From positions 186,001 through 250,000 of the forward strand of contig NZ_LT629693.1 in assembly GCF_900099825.1 (NCBI RefSeq): DNA of 64,000 nucleotides, read 5' to 3'. Positions 25,251 through 34,445 of this stretch are shown here, piece after piece. Source of the stretch: Bradyrhizobium ottawaense (lineage in GTDB: Bacteria > Pseudomonadota > Alphaproteobacteria > Rhizobiales > Xanthobacteraceae). The notes beneath the pieces are model-generated. The model searched no databases. It saw only the letters and a program-made list of their open reading frames with translations, and was not told the DNA's origin. Every line of letters starts with the position of its first letter. The first letter of the stretch is position 1. The position numbers and the translations under genes are program-made.

Positions 25251-25823
25251 CTACTTCTCCCCGTCCTTGAACGGCGGCTCCTTGCCCGGAGGCACGTTCT
25301 GCTCCGCCATCGCCAGCAGCATCGCCACCATGACGTAGTTGCCGGCAACCGCGGTGAGATCGACGATCTGCTGGTCGTTGAATGCCTTCTTGGCACGCGC
25401 CCAGGTGTCGTCGGAGACCTTGTGCGTGGTCGTCAATTCGGTGACGAAATCGTACACCAGCGCTTCGTCGTCGGCCATTTTGGACGGGCGCTGGCCGGCT
25501 TTCAAGTCGGCGAGAATGTCCGCCGACAGTCCGGCCTTGGTCGCGATCGGCGCGTGCGCGAACCATTCGATCTGCGACCGCCACTGCCGCGCGATGATCA
25601 AGATCGCAAGTTCATTGAGCTTGTGCGGGACCGACGTTTGCCAGCGCAGATAGTGAAACAGGTCGAACAACAACTGCCCCAGCACGGGGCTGCGGATCAT
25701 CGGGTTATAGGGTCCGCCGAGGCCGACGCTGGAGACCTTTACGATCTGCTCGCCGAGCGGCTTCTGCTTGTCGTCGAGCTGCTCGAGGGTCAATTGCGGA
25801 AAACGCGGCGCCTTGCTGCTCAT
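25251..25823 (-). CDS. Carboxymuconolactone decarboxylase family protein
   Basis: 190 residues with the CMD helical fold: NELAILIIARQWRSQIEWFAHAP (about residues 68-90) corresponds to the ELxxL...E-W..H motif. The AhpD-type CxxC is absent, so a peroxidase role is unlikely. GGAGGAAATA precedes the ATG at 25823. The actual reaction is not predictable. Confidence 0.88.
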   Translation of the reverse strand: MSSKAPRFPQLTLEQLDDKQKPLGEQIVKVSSVGLGGPYNPMIRSPVLGQLLFDLFHYLRWQTSVPHKLNELAILIIARQWRSQIEWFAHAPIATKAGLSADILADLKAGQRPSKMADDEALVYDFVTELTTTHKVSDDTWARAKKAFNDQQIVDLTAVAGNYVMVAMLLAMAEQNVPPGKEPPFKDGEK

Positions 25824-25906
25824 TATTTCCTCCGGTTTTTTTTATGAACCGGAAGCTAGTCGAACGCCGTGATGCTGGCCAGCCGCTGATGGCGCGGGTC
25901 AGCCCG

Positions 25907-26725
25907 TCAGATCGCCACGATATCGACGAGGCATTGCTGCGTCACCGTCATGCGCGCCGGAATCTGGCTGGGGTCGCGCACGTCCATGTTCATCGCGAAC
26001 ACCGTCTGCTGGCTGCCCTTCTCGGCCCAGCCGACCATCCAGCCCAGCGACGGCTTGTCGATCTCCGCGCCCAACAGACCGCTCTTGACGTGGAGGGTGG
26101 CGTCGCCGACTTTCGTCACCGGCAGGATGTCACGCACCAGGTCCTGGCTGCGTTTGGAAACCGGCAGCACGCCGCGCCGCAGGCGGTCGACGAAATCGAC
26201 CTGCTGGATCGGGTCGATGCGCATGTTCCCGGTCAGCCAGAACTGGTCGATGCCGCCGCCGATGTCGCGGTTGCCGTAGTCGAGCAGGTCGACATATTTC
26301 TGCATGCGCTCCGCCCCGATGCGGCGCGCGATCTCCTGATAGACCGGCACGGCAGACGCCGCGATCGCCGAGCGCAAGGTGTGGTCCTTGTTCCAGGCAT
26401 CGATGCTGCGGGTCACGCCGTCCCACTTGAAGACGTCCTTGTCGGGATCGGCGACCACGCCGGTCTCCAGCGCAATGATCGAATTCGGAATCTTGAAGGT
26501 CGAGGCCGGCAACTTGGCCTCGCCCGAGCGCACCTTGTCGCTGGCAATGATCAGGTAGTCGTCGACCTTGTAGCCGACGAAGGTGCCTTCGGTGCCGAGA
26601 TCGAAAAACCGCTTGGCTAGATCTTCGCGAAATTCGCTGCGCTGGTAGGAGACGTTGGCAAAGCTGCGCGACGGCAACAGGCCGGCGGCGGCAAGAAGAC
26701 CGAGCGCGTGGCGGCGATGGATCAC
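25907..26725 (-). CDS. Class D (OXA-like) beta-lactamase
   Basis: 272 residues starting at a GTG (26723-26725). A Tat/Sec-like leader (MIHRRHALGLLAAAGLLPSR) suits periplasmic export. Class D motifs in order: S75-T-F-K78 (active Ser and carboxylated Lys), S124-A-V126, Y150-G-N152, WLTGNMRIDP and K214-S-G216 in place of the common KTG. The set is complete, so hydrolysis of penicillins is expected, though the spectrum cannot be judged. Chromosomal, with no mobile element beside it; probably intrinsic. Confidence 0.92.
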   Translation of the reverse strand: MIHRRHALGLLAAAGLLPSRSFANVSYQRSEFREDLAKRFFDLGTEGTFVGYKVDDYLIIASDKVRSGEAKLPASTFKIPNSIIALETGVVADPDKDVFKWDGVTRSIDAWNKDHTLRSAIAASAVPVYQEIARRIGAERMQKYVDLLDYGNRDIGGGIDQFWLTGNMRIDPIQQVDFVDRLRRGVLPVSKRSQDLVRDILPVTKVGDATLHVKSGLLGAEIDKPSLGWMVGWAEKGSQQTVFAMNMDVRDPSQIPARMTVTQQCLVDIVAI

Positions 26726-26814
26726 GGGTTGTATCCGGGCTGGTTGAAGGACGGGAACGATGTGGACGGCATCGTGGTAATACGATGACTGCGAGGGCCT
26801 GATTTGGCGGGTTT

Positions 26815-27081
26815 CTAGCGGATTCTGCCCGACAGCCGAAGCACGAAAATCAGCACTTCGGCAACGGCCTTATACAGATCCGCCGGGATTTCATCGCCGA
26901 GTTCGACATTGGACAAGGCGCCCGCCAGCACCTCGTTCTCCTCGATCGGGATGTCGTGCTCTTTGGCGAGTTCGATGATCCTGGCGCCGATGACGCCCTT
27001 GCCCTTGGCAACGACCCGCGGCGCGCCTGTCTTGTCGTAGTGCAGCGCGACCGCGAGCTGGTTCCTGACATCGACGGTCAT
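26815..27081 (-). CDS. FlhB C-terminal domain-like protein (EscU/YscU/HrcU family)
   Basis: 88 residues covering only the cytoplasmic FlhB-C region. [23 protein letters not shown], then [21 protein letters not shown] align with FlhB after its autocleavage site. The membrane domain and the NPTH motif are lacking (NQLAVA follows directly from the start). Its ATG overlaps the FliK stop by 4 bp, so they are cotranslated. It probably binds export substrates or FliK during hook-to-filament switching. Confidence 0.87.
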   Translation of the reverse strand: MTVDVRNQLAVALHYDKTGAPRVVAKGKGVIGARIIELAKEHDIPIEENEVLAGALSNVELGDEIPADLYKAVAEVLIFVLRLSGRIR

Positions 27082-28685
27082 AGCGCGCGATCCAGGAAAT
27101 GCCCGGCGCGCGCGGGCGTGGCCTGTGGCGGGTTGCCGTCACGGATCACGATGTCGCCGGGTTGCAGCTCGGCGCGGCTGAGCGCCTGGCTCAGTTGCGA
27201 GGCCCCGGCACGCAGTTGCGCCGCGGTCGCCGGCCGTTCCGCCCACATCCGCACCGAGGTCTTGTCGCCAACGAGCGAAATCTGCGCGTGGATCGGGCCT
27301 GACGGTTCGACGTCGATCGAAAAGCGCGCCCGCCACACCCGTTTGGCGGCCTCGACGGCCTCGCCGCCGCCGTCACGGGAAATCTCGAACTGCGCCATCG
27401 CCGTACCCTGCGGCGTCACGAACGGAATCTCGAAATTCCAGCTTGGCGCCGTGGTATCGATGCGTGGCCCCGCCATATCGATATGGTCCGGCAGCGAGGC
27501 GACCTGCAGCAGGGTTTGCCGTGCGATCGCCGCATCGGTGTTATCGAGCAGATGATGCGCGGTGGTGCCAAGCGGCGCATCCGGCGCAATCGAGGGAGCA
27601 GCGATCGGCTGCGGTGTCGGCGCCGAGCCGCGGAACGGCGGCGGCGGCGTATTGGTGTGGACGGTCACGTCGCCGTCACGGATGTCCTTCAGCGTGGCCG
27701 CAAGCCGCGCCGGGTTGCCGAGTTCCTGCAGTGCTTCCTGCAGCAGGTTCAAGGTCGCGCCCGCGGTCGATCCGGCGTGCAGGGCCGCTGCCAGCCCGCT
27801 GCGGCCGCCAACGGCGGTTTGCACGAGATCCTCCGCCGCAGCCACGCGCGCCTGCGGCAGCATGATTTCCCGGACCTCGAGTTCCGGCGCTGATGGCGCA
27901 AGGCTTGACGATCCAAGGCTTGCGGCCGCCGAAGCGTTTGGCGTTGCCGCCTGCGCCGCGACAGACGGCGGCGGAGCTGCCGCCGTCGCACTGGTGCCGA
28001 GCGCGGTTTGCAGCGTCTGGCGCAGCACGATCAGCGCGGCTTTCAGATCGGGCGCGCCGGTTGGAGGAACCGAACCGGACGCCAGCGAGGCTTCCAGCAG
28101 AATCCCGGATTTCTGAAACGCCGATTTGATGTCGCTGCCGTCGAGATTTTGATCGAGGCTGGTCTGCTGCGCCAGCACCTGCGCAATCGCCTGCTGCAAT
28201 TTTGGTGGCAGGTTGCCCGACGATGCCGCGGCGCCGAGATTGGCGAACAGCGGCGCGAGACTGTTCTGTTCGGTGGCCGCGCTCTGCGCCGCTGCCGACA
28301 CCGCCGCGCGCTCGATCGGCGTCAGCACACTTTTTTGCGCGACGATGGTCGGGCGATTGGCGACATCGACCTGCGCATCCGATGACAGCGTCACCGCATC
28401 CGGTGAGGCGCCCGCCGTATCGCCGCCCTGCCCGACCAGAGCGAGGCGGATGCCGTCGCTGGTGTGCGAGACCGCGAGCTGCAGCGCCTGACCCTGCTGC
28501 AGCGGAATCTGCGTGCCGACTTCGATCGAGAGGTTGGCAATAGCGATCCGCACCAGATCTGCGGAGAGAACCTGCAGCACCTGGGCGTTGACCACGCTTC
28601 CCGGCTGCAGCACGAGCTCCGGCGCCACGCCGCCAACCTGTTGGGCGGCGAGCACGGGGTTCACGGGATTGATCGAAATCGCCAT
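27078..28685 (-). CDS. fliK: Flagellar hook-length control protein FliK-like
   Basis: 535 residues. A long Ala/Pro/Ser/Gln-rich disordered region (residues 1-400) is followed by a conserved C-terminal globular domain. That domain holds [20 protein letters not shown], then [20 protein letters not shown] and [20 protein letters not shown], which match the Flg_hook domain. FliK measures hook length and interacts with FlhB-C, and here an FlhB-C-like gene follows at once. No other flagellar gene is in the window. Confidence 0.85.
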   Translation of the reverse strand: MAISINPVNPVLAAQQVGGVAPELVLQPGSVVNAQVLQVLSADLVRIAIANLSIEVGTQIPLQQGQALQLAVSHTSDGIRLALVGQGGDTAGASPDAVTLSSDAQVDVANRPTIVAQKSVLTPIERAAVSAAAQSAATEQNSLAPLFANLGAAASSGNLPPKLQQAIAQVLAQQTSLDQNLDGSDIKSAFQKSGILLEASLASGSVPPTGAPDLKAALIVLRQTLQTALGTSATAAAPPPSVAAQAATPNASAAASLGSSSLAPSAPELEVREIMLPQARVAAAEDLVQTAVGGRSGLAAALHAGSTAGATLNLLQEALQELGNPARLAATLKDIRDGDVTVHTNTPPPPFRGSAPTPQPIAAPSIAPDAPLGTTAHHLLDNTDAAIARQTLLQVASLPDHIDMAGPRIDTTAPSWNFEIPFVTPQGTAMAQFEISRDGGGEAVEAAKRVWRARFSIDVEPSGPIHAQISLVGDKTSVRMWAERPATAAQLRAGASQLSQALSRAELQPGDIVIRDGNPPQATPARAGHFLDRAL

Positions 28686-28772
28686 GTATCGAGGTCTCGG
28701 CCAGGTCCAGAACCTAACCCGGCGTCGTAAACCTCTCGTTAATTAATCCCAAGTGGCTGATTTTGTGACGGA

Positions 28773-29024
28773 CTACTTCTTCTTGGCCCCGCCTTTTGAA
28801 CCCGCGTCGACGCACATCTGGACTTCATAAGCGAGCCTGCCAGTGTCCGAATTGCTGACGTAGCCCGTGTAGCTTTTCAGGCAGCAAGCCTTGCCGGTGG
28901 GCCCGGGATTTTGGGTCACACATCTTCCCAGGGCCCCCGTGTATTGGGCATTGGCGACTGACGGGACCGCGAACAAAGGCAGGGCAACAGCCGACAGCAA
29001 GACAATCGTGGATCGAACACTCAT
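28773..29024 (-). CDS. Small secreted Cys-rich hypothetical protein
   Basis: 83 residues from the ATG at 29022-29024, preceded by AGAGG at good spacing; an ATG three codons upstream is too close to it. Signal peptide MSVRSTIVLLSAVALPLFAV, cleaved near ANAQ. The mature part contains four cysteines (GRCVTQN, KACCLKSY, QMCVDAG) and ends in a Lys-rich tail GGAKKK. Likely a disulfide-stabilised periplasmic or secreted peptide. Unknown function. Confidence 0.65.
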   Translation of the reverse strand: MSVRSTIVLLSAVALPLFAVPSVANAQYTGALGRCVTQNPGPTGKACCLKSYTGYVSNSDTGRLAYEVQMCVDAGSKGGAKKK

Positions 29025-29194
29025 CAAAATCATCCTCTTGAAAAATTCGACCGGCGTAGCGCGACAGGCAATTGTCACGGCGACAAGACGCCGTGACATC
29101 GCACGTCCACCCGCTTCCTTAGGAGAGCAGATGACGGCGTGCGAAGCTACGAGCAAAACGCGGTGGAACAAGATCGCCCAGGGGCCAACCTGTA

Positions 29195-29968
29195 TCAGCC
29201 CTTCAACGTCTTCAGGATGTCGGCCGCGGCCCTGAAATCGACCAGGCGGGCGGCGCGGCGGGCCGCGACCTCCTCGTCCAGGCCCCATTTTTCGATGTTC
29301 CAGTCTTCATCGACATGGGCGGCGGCCCAGACCTGCTCCGGGTCCAGCACCCCGTGCAGCAGCGCCAGTGCCAGCAGCGCCGAACCGGTCAGGGTCGTCA
29401 CCACATGGAGCGCTGCGACCGGCCAGGGATCGGCCGGAAACACCGCCCGCGCCGCTCTTATCGCCTGCTCCGGCTGGGTGACATGCACGATGCCTTCAGA
29501 GAGGATGAAATGGGCCCCGAGATCGTTCGCGGCCCACGACAGCACCGGATCCCAATGCGCGGCCTCCCTTGTCACCAGCGCCGCGGGATGGCCGGCGCGG
29601 TAGAACAGCAAATCGGTGCCGAGATATTTTGCGGCGTCCTCGGCCACCGCATCGACGTGGTCGCCGACTTCGGCGACGCTGTTGGCAAAGCGCGTCAGCG
29701 GCATGGTCAGGGGATCGATGGTCTCGCTTTGCGCCTCCCATTCCGCCGCGATCGCCTCGGCGATCCCGCGGTTGGGGGCGACGACATGACGCCCGGAAGG
29801 CGTGCGGATCGGCTTGCCGTCGAGCGTGACGGCAAACCCGCCCTCCGCCTCGGCAAAGCCTGCGGCCTTGTAAAAGCGCTTGCGCTGCGGGGTACGCGTG
29901 CCGCGCCGGACCGCTTCCTCCGGATCGAGCCCGGATTGTCCGGCGACCTCATCGAATAGTTCACGCAT
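29195..29968 (-). CDS. ATP12 family chaperone
   Basis: 257 residues. KRFYKAAGFAEAEGGFAVTL, then LDGKPIRTPSGRHVV and AEWEAQSETIDPLTMPLTRFAN are diagnostic of ATP12, the assembly factor binding the F1-ATPase alpha subunit in mitochondria and alphaproteobacteria. Length matches the bacterial family. The ATG at 29966-29968 has no strong ribosome site. Confidence 0.93.
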   Translation of the reverse strand: MRELFDEVAGQSGLDPEEAVRRGTRTPQRKRFYKAAGFAEAEGGFAVTLDGKPIRTPSGRHVVAPNRGIAEAIAAEWEAQSETIDPLTMPLTRFANSVAEVGDHVDAVAEDAAKYLGTDLLFYRAGHPAALVTREAAHWDPVLSWAANDLGAHFILSEGIVHVTQPEQAIRAARAVFPADPWPVAALHVVTTLTGSALLALALLHGVLDPEQVWAAAHVDEDWNIEKWGLDEEVAARRAARLVDFRAAADILKTLKG

Positions 29969-30040
29969 GCGTTTTCGGCTTCCGGCGGATGGTATAATCT
30001 AGCCCTGACAATACGATATCGGTGGGTACAAAGAAAGCTG

Positions 30041-30493
30041 ATGAGGCCGTTGAAGCGTTTTGTGATTCTTGCCCTGCTCGCTGGGCTTGGCGTGGCGCCG
30101 GCCAAGGCCGGGTTCCGATCGCCGGAATCGCTGATCCGTAACGTCTATGCCTATTACGGCAACGGCGCCGCCGAGCTCTCCAGGGGGCTGCCGCGCGATC
30201 CCGAGACCGCACGCCAGTTCTTCGATCCAGGCCTGCGCACAGCCTGGGCCGCGCCGCGGGATCAGCCCTACGATTTTCTGGTCCAGAGCCCGACCTGGAA
30301 GCTGGGCCCGGTTTCGACCGCGATCCTGCGCAAGCAATTCGACAAGACCTATGTCGCCGTCAGCTTCGCCAACCATGGCCGAGCCATCACCCTGAATTTC
30401 ATCGTCGTCAACGGCCCCGACGGCTGGGTGATTTCGGACGTCGAAAGCCCGCACGACTCGCTGCGGCTGTTCCTCGACCAGTTCCGGCGCTGA
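30041..30493 (+). CDS. Secreted DUF3828-like protein
   Basis: 150 residues with a signal peptide (MRPLKRFVILALLAGLGVAP, cleaved after AKA). The mature part starts FRSPESLIRNVYAYYGNG and contains ARQFFDPGLRTAW and NGPDGWVISDVESPHDSLRLF, the layout of DUF3828/NTF2-like periplasmic proteins. Function unknown. Divergent from the ATP12 gene across 72 bp. Confidence 0.75.
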   Translation: MRPLKRFVILALLAGLGVAPAKAGFRSPESLIRNVYAYYGNGAAELSRGLPRDPETARQFFDPGLRTAWAAPRDQPYDFLVQSPTWKLGPVSTAILRKQFDKTYVAVSFANHGRAITLNFIVVNGPDGWVISDVESPHDSLRLFLDQFRR

Positions 30494-30499
30494 GAATCT

Positions 30500-30589
30500 C
30501 GTCATGCCCGGGCTTGTCCCGGGCATCCACGTCTTAACTGCATTGGCGAAGAAAGACGTGGATGGCCGGGACAAGCCCGGCCATGACGG
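30500..30589. repeat. GTCATGCCCGG palindromic repeat, copy 1
   Basis: Left arm GTCATGCCCGGGCTTGTCCC...CACGTCTT and right arm AAGACGTGGATGGCCGGGAC...CCATGACG form a long hairpin around a short spacer. It separates two convergent genes and probably acts as a terminator. Another copy is at 31924 and a short version at 34416. Confidence 0.8.
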
Positions 30590-30606
30590 AGAATCAGGGT
30601 TGCCCG

Positions 30607-31821
30607 TCACGGCTTCTGGTAGATCACCTGCCCCGCACGGATGGTATAGGTGACCTTGGCGAGGTTGCGGACGTCGGCCAGGGGATCGCCGTCGAGGACC
30701 GCGAGATCGGCATCAAACCCCTTCTCGACCCTGCCCTTGTTCGTGGCCTTGAAATAGGTGGCCGGGTTGGTCGTCAGCGAGGCCAGCACCTGCCTTTCCC
30801 CGAGCACGCGGTGCATCAGCTCGACTTCGCGCGAGGTGTCATAGAGCTTGATGAAGCCGATATCGGTTCCAAACAGAACAACACCGCCATTGTCGGAAAA
30901 CTGCTTGAGCTGGCCGACGGCAGCGGCGACCACGCGCTCGGTCACGGCGGGATCGAGCACAACGGTGGTAAACAGCGACAGTGTCGGAATCAGCGCGATC
31001 CCCTGCGATTTGAAGCGCGCGAGCTGCTCGGGCGTGTAGCCGGATTGGCTGGACGCGGTGTGGGCGAGCACGTCGACGCCGGCCTCGATCACCGTGTCCA
31101 CGCCGGTCTTGTTCTGCGGATGGGCGAACACCGGCTTGCCCTGGCCATGCGCGACGTCGACTGCCGCTCTGGCGACAGCGGGCTCCATGTTGACGACCGG
31201 CCTGTCGCCCATGAACGCGCCGGTAAACAGCTTGATGCCGTCGAGGCCCATGGCGAGGTAGTCGCGCGATAGTTTCGCGGCCTCTTCCGGCGTGGCGACT
31301 TCCGGCAGCGGCACCTCGCGCGGGATGTAGACGGGGTGACCGCCTTTCGGGAACATATTGCCCGCAAAGAAGATGTTGGGACCGGGCACTTCGCCCGAGT
31401 TGACGCGGCGGCGCAGCGGCAGCGAGTCGTCGGGGTCAGAGCCCAGATCCCATACGCTGGTAAACCCCCAACGCGTCAGCATTTCCTGCATGTGCGCTTC
31501 GAGCGTCACCGCCGGCGCGGCACCGGCATTTCGCCACACCGGCTCCGTGAAGTGGACATGGCTGTTCCAGAACCCGGCCACGATGGTCTTGCCGGTGCAG
31601 TCGATGACGCGGATATCGGCGGGGATCTGAACCTCGCTTCGGCTGCCGATCGCGGTGATCACGCCGTTGGTCGCGATGATGACAGCGTCGGCGAGTGGCG
31701 CGGCCTCCGGTGAGGCGTAGACAGTGCCGCCCGTCAGAACGAGCGTCTGCGCGTCAGCGGTGGCCCAAGTCTCACTGATGACGAATAGAAAAAACGCGGC
31801 ACGCAACAGATTGCGGATCAT
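30607..31821 (-). CDS. Secreted amidohydrolase (imidazolonepropionase-like)
   Basis: 404 residues from the ATG at 31819-31821. Signal peptide MIRNLLRAAFFLFVISETWA, cleaved near ADAQ. The metal-binding motif HVHF (about residue 92) follows the amidohydrolase strand KTIVAGFWNSHVHF. Further metal and catalytic residues are in FAHPQNK, LAHTASSQ and LFGTDIGF (Asp). The closing segment KGFDADLAVLDGDPLADVRNL is the family's second composite strand. A periplasmic dipeptidase or cyclic-amide hydrolase is likely; substrate unknown. Confidence 0.88.
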   Translation of the reverse strand: MIRNLLRAAFFLFVISETWATADAQTLVLTGGTVYASPEAAPLADAVIIATNGVITAIGSRSEVQIPADIRVIDCTGKTIVAGFWNSHVHFTEPVWRNAGAAPAVTLEAHMQEMLTRWGFTSVWDLGSDPDDSLPLRRRVNSGEVPGPNIFFAGNMFPKGGHPVYIPREVPLPEVATPEEAAKLSRDYLAMGLDGIKLFTGAFMGDRPVVNMEPAVARAAVDVAHGQGKPVFAHPQNKTGVDTVIEAGVDVLAHTASSQSGYTPEQLARFKSQGIALIPTLSLFTTVVLDPAVTERVVAAAVGQLKQFSDNGGVVLFGTDIGFIKLYDTSREVELMHRVLGERQVLASLTTNPATYFKATNKGRVEKGFDADLAVLDGDPLADVRNLAKVTYTIRAGQVIYQKP

Positions 31822-31923
31822 TGGCGAAGCCCTCGAATTTTCACCCGACCGCCGGGTGTCAAAAAATGCGATAGCCGATGATGACGTTTCCGGTTTGACA
31901 GTTGTTGCGCTTCTTCCTCCTCC

Positions 31924-32013
31924 CGTCATGCCCGGCCTTGTGCCGGGCATCCACGTCTTTGCAGTTTCGCAGCAGGAAAGACGTGGATGGCCGGGACAAG
32001 CCCGGCCATGACG
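31924..32013. repeat. GTCATGCCCGG palindromic repeat, copy 2
   Basis: Arms GTCATGCCCGGCCTTGTGCC...CACGTCTTT and AAGACGTGGATGGCCGGGAC...GGCCATGACG. Nearly identical to the copy at 30500, inverted-repeat layout conserved with a different central spacer. Sits between the amidohydrolase start and the end of the pseudouridine synthase gene. Confidence 0.8.
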
Positions 32014-32033
32014 AAACCAATTTGACGCGCGCC

Positions 32034-33227
32034 CTATTCCTCCGGCGCGTTCTCGATCGGATCGAACCGGTCGGCTTCGAGTCCGAGCAGGTTCCAGGAC
32101 TGCAGCATATGCGGCGGCAGCGGCGCGGATGCATCGATCACGCCACCGCGCGGATGCGGGATCACGATCCGGCGCGCCAGCAGATGCAGACGGTTCTGGA
32201 TGCCGCCCGGCAAATCCCAGTTCTCCTTGTTGAAATATTTGGGATCGCCGATGATGGCGTGATCGATATGCGCCATGTGGGTGCGCAACTGATGGGTTCG
32301 CCCGGTCACCGGCTTCAGCGACACCCAGGCGAGCTTCTGCGCCGAGGTTTCGACCACGGCGTAGTACGTGACCGCGTGGCTTGCGCCCTCGTCGCCGTGC
32401 TTGGCGATCCGCATGATGGTGTCGTCTTCGCTCTCTTCCTTGGCCAGATAGGTCGAGATGCGGCCCTGCTTCGGCTTCGGTACGCCCGCGACCAGCGCCC
32501 AGTAGATCTTGCGCGCCGAGCGATGGCGGAACGAACCGGTCATCGCGGTCGCGGCAAAGCGGGTTTTCGCAATCAGAAGACAGCCGGCGGTGTCCTTGTC
32601 GAGCCGGTGCACCAGCCGCGGCTTTTGCCCCTTGGCATCGCGCATCACTTCCAGCATGTCGTCGACATTGCGCGTGATGCCGGAGCCGCCCTGCACCGCC
32701 AGGCCTGCGGGCTTGTTCAGCACCATGACGTCGGCGTCCTCGAACAGGATCATGTCCTTGAGCGCCTGCAGCGTCTTGGCACCGGCCTCCGAGAGCTGGC
32801 CCGCGGCCTTCGGCGTATCGAGTTTCAGCGGCGGAATGCGAATGCTCTGCCCCTCCTCGATCCGGTCCTTGCTGTCGGCGCGCTTGCCGTTGACGCGCAG
32901 TTCGCCTTTACGGACGATGCGCTGGATATGGGAGAACGACAGGCCGGGAAAACGCGCTTCGAGAAAGCGGTCGACCCGCATGTTGTTCTCGTCCGCCGTC
33001 ACCACGACGGTCTGGACTTTTGTCGGCAACGGCGGCAGCTCGACGACGACCTTCTCGGGCTCGGCGACGAATGGTTTTGGCGCGCGGGGCGCCGCCGACG
33101 GGGACCGCGGCGGCGCTTTGGCGCCGGTCCGGTGCGGCGGCCGCTCGGCCTGCGAGCCACGGTAGGGACGCGCGCCCTTGGGGCGATCGCCCGCCGGGCG
33201 GAGAGGTTTCTTGACGCGACGGCTCAT
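32034..33227 (-). CDS. rluC: RluA-family 23S rRNA pseudouridine synthase (RluC-like)
   Basis: 397 residues from the ATG at 33225-33227; the open frame upstream is unlike the family. A 70-residue Arg/Pro/Lys-rich N-terminal extension precedes an S4 RNA-binding domain (NNMRVDRFLEARFPGLSFSH, then KGELRVNGKRADSKD). The catalytic motif is LVHRLDKDTAGCLLIAK, with Asp as the nucleophile, and VTGRTHQLRTHMAHI is also intact. Domain order fits RluC rather than RluA. Confidence 0.93.
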   Translation of the reverse strand: MSRRVKKPLRPAGDRPKGARPYRGSQAERPPHRTGAKAPPRSPSAAPRAPKPFVAEPEKVVVELPPLPTKVQTVVVTADENNMRVDRFLEARFPGLSFSHIQRIVRKGELRVNGKRADSKDRIEEGQSIRIPPLKLDTPKAAGQLSEAGAKTLQALKDMILFEDADVMVLNKPAGLAVQGGSGITRNVDDMLEVMRDAKGQKPRLVHRLDKDTAGCLLIAKTRFAATAMTGSFRHRSARKIYWALVAGVPKPKQGRISTYLAKEESEDDTIMRIAKHGDEGASHAVTYYAVVETSAQKLAWVSLKPVTGRTHQLRTHMAHIDHAIIGDPKYFNKENWDLPGGIQNRLHLLARRIVIPHPRGGVIDASAPLPPHMLQSWNLLGLEADRFDPIENAPEE

Positions 33228-33459
33228 GGTGGGTGTGGCTCCGGCCAAGCGTTTTCGAGCGAAGTGGGTAGCGGTTCGCCTAGCAATCAAGCTTGCGCAG
33301 ATTGCGTAGACTTATCTGCGGTAGAAAACGCGTCAAAACTAAAGGATCTAAGCCGTTGGGTAGCCCAAATGCCGCGAATCGTCACGGTGAAATCAGTACA
33401 AATCGGCCCTGACATCGGTCATGCTGGGCCAAACAGGCCGAAAACACGGGGGATCGGGG

Positions 33460-34401
33460 ATGGCGCTGGCGAAATCAGTCTTGGCGATGGTGGCGGCGCT
33501 GGTGGCAGGCCAGGCCTTGGCCCAACAGAGCCCCATGCCGGAGGAACTGGCCTGGAAACTGACGGAAATTGGCCGCGTCATCGACCCGCCCAAGACCGCG
33601 GCGCTGTACGTGCCGATGCAGCAGAAGGAGCCGTATGCCGGCGTCAAGACCGAGCGCGACGTCAAATACGGTCCGGCCGATCGCCACCTGCTCGACGTCT
33701 TCATGCCGGAGGCCAATTCAGCCGCGCGGCCGGTGTTGATCTACATCCATGGCGGCGGCTTCGTCGCCGGCAACAAGCGCGGGCCCGGCAGCCCGTTCTT
33801 TGACAACGTCATGCTGTGGGCGGTCAGAAGCGGCTTTGTCGGCGTCAACGCCACCTACCGGCTGGCGCCGCAGTCGCCCTGGCCGGCGGGCACCGAAGAC
33901 ATCGCCGCTGTGGTCGGCTGGGTTGCCAGCGAGATTGGCGCGCGCGGCGGCGATCCCGCACGCATCTATCTGATGGGACATTCGGCCGGTGCGATCCATG
34001 TCGCCAATTACGTCTCGCATCCCGAATTTCACAAGGTGAAGGACGGCGGCCTCGCAGGCGCGGTGATGGTGTCCGGCCTCTATGAACTCGGCAAGGCGCC
34101 GCTTGGCAATGGCGAGATCGCCTATTACGGCACCGATCCCTCGCGCTATGCCGAGCGTTCCGCGCTGGCCGGCCTGCTCGCGACGAAAACGCCGCTGATG
34201 ATCACGGCAGCCGAACTCGACCCGCCCCCCTTCGTCGAACAATTCGAGCTTTTGAAACAGGCGAGTTGCAAACGAGCGAGCGGATGCGCGCACGCGACGA
34301 TGCTGCCGCAGCACAGCCACATGTCGGAGGTGTATTCGATCAACACCGCGGACGGCCGCCTGACGGATGAGATTTTGGAGTTTGTGAAGACGGGGAAATA
34401 G
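33460..34401 (+). CDS. Secreted alpha/beta hydrolase (carboxylesterase-like)
   Basis: 313 residues from the ATG at 33460, with a GGGGGATCGGGG ribosome site. Signal peptide MALAKSVLAMVAALVAGQAL. Oxyanion-hole motif IYIHGGGFVAGNKRG (HGGG), nucleophile elbow LMGHSAGAIHV (GHSAG), and candidate Asp (ITAAELDPP) and His (LPQHSHMSE) residues complete the triad. It belongs to the hormone-sensitive-lipase-like esterases and should act in the periplasm on small esters. Confidence 0.88.
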   Translation: MALAKSVLAMVAALVAGQALAQQSPMPEELAWKLTEIGRVIDPPKTAALYVPMQQKEPYAGVKTERDVKYGPADRHLLDVFMPEANSAARPVLIYIHGGGFVAGNKRGPGSPFFDNVMLWAVRSGFVGVNATYRLAPQSPWPAGTEDIAAVVGWVASEIGARGGDPARIYLMGHSAGAIHVANYVSHPEFHKVKDGGLAGAVMVSGLYELGKAPLGNGEIAYYGTDPSRYAERSALAGLLATKTPLMITAAELDPPPFVEQFELLKQASCKRASGCAHATMLPQHSHMSEVYSINTADGRLTDEILEFVKTGK

Positions 34402-34415
34402 TGGCCGCGCACGCC

Positions 34416-34444
34416 GTCATGGCCGGCCTTGTGCCGGGCATGAC
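34416..34444. terminator. Short hairpin between convergent genes
   Basis: GTCATG-GCCGGC and GCCGG-GCATGAC form a hairpin that is a minimal version of the 30500/31924 repeat. It fills the gap between the convergent esterase and rarA stop codons, so bidirectional termination is likely. Confidence 0.5.
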
Positions 34445-34445
34445 A

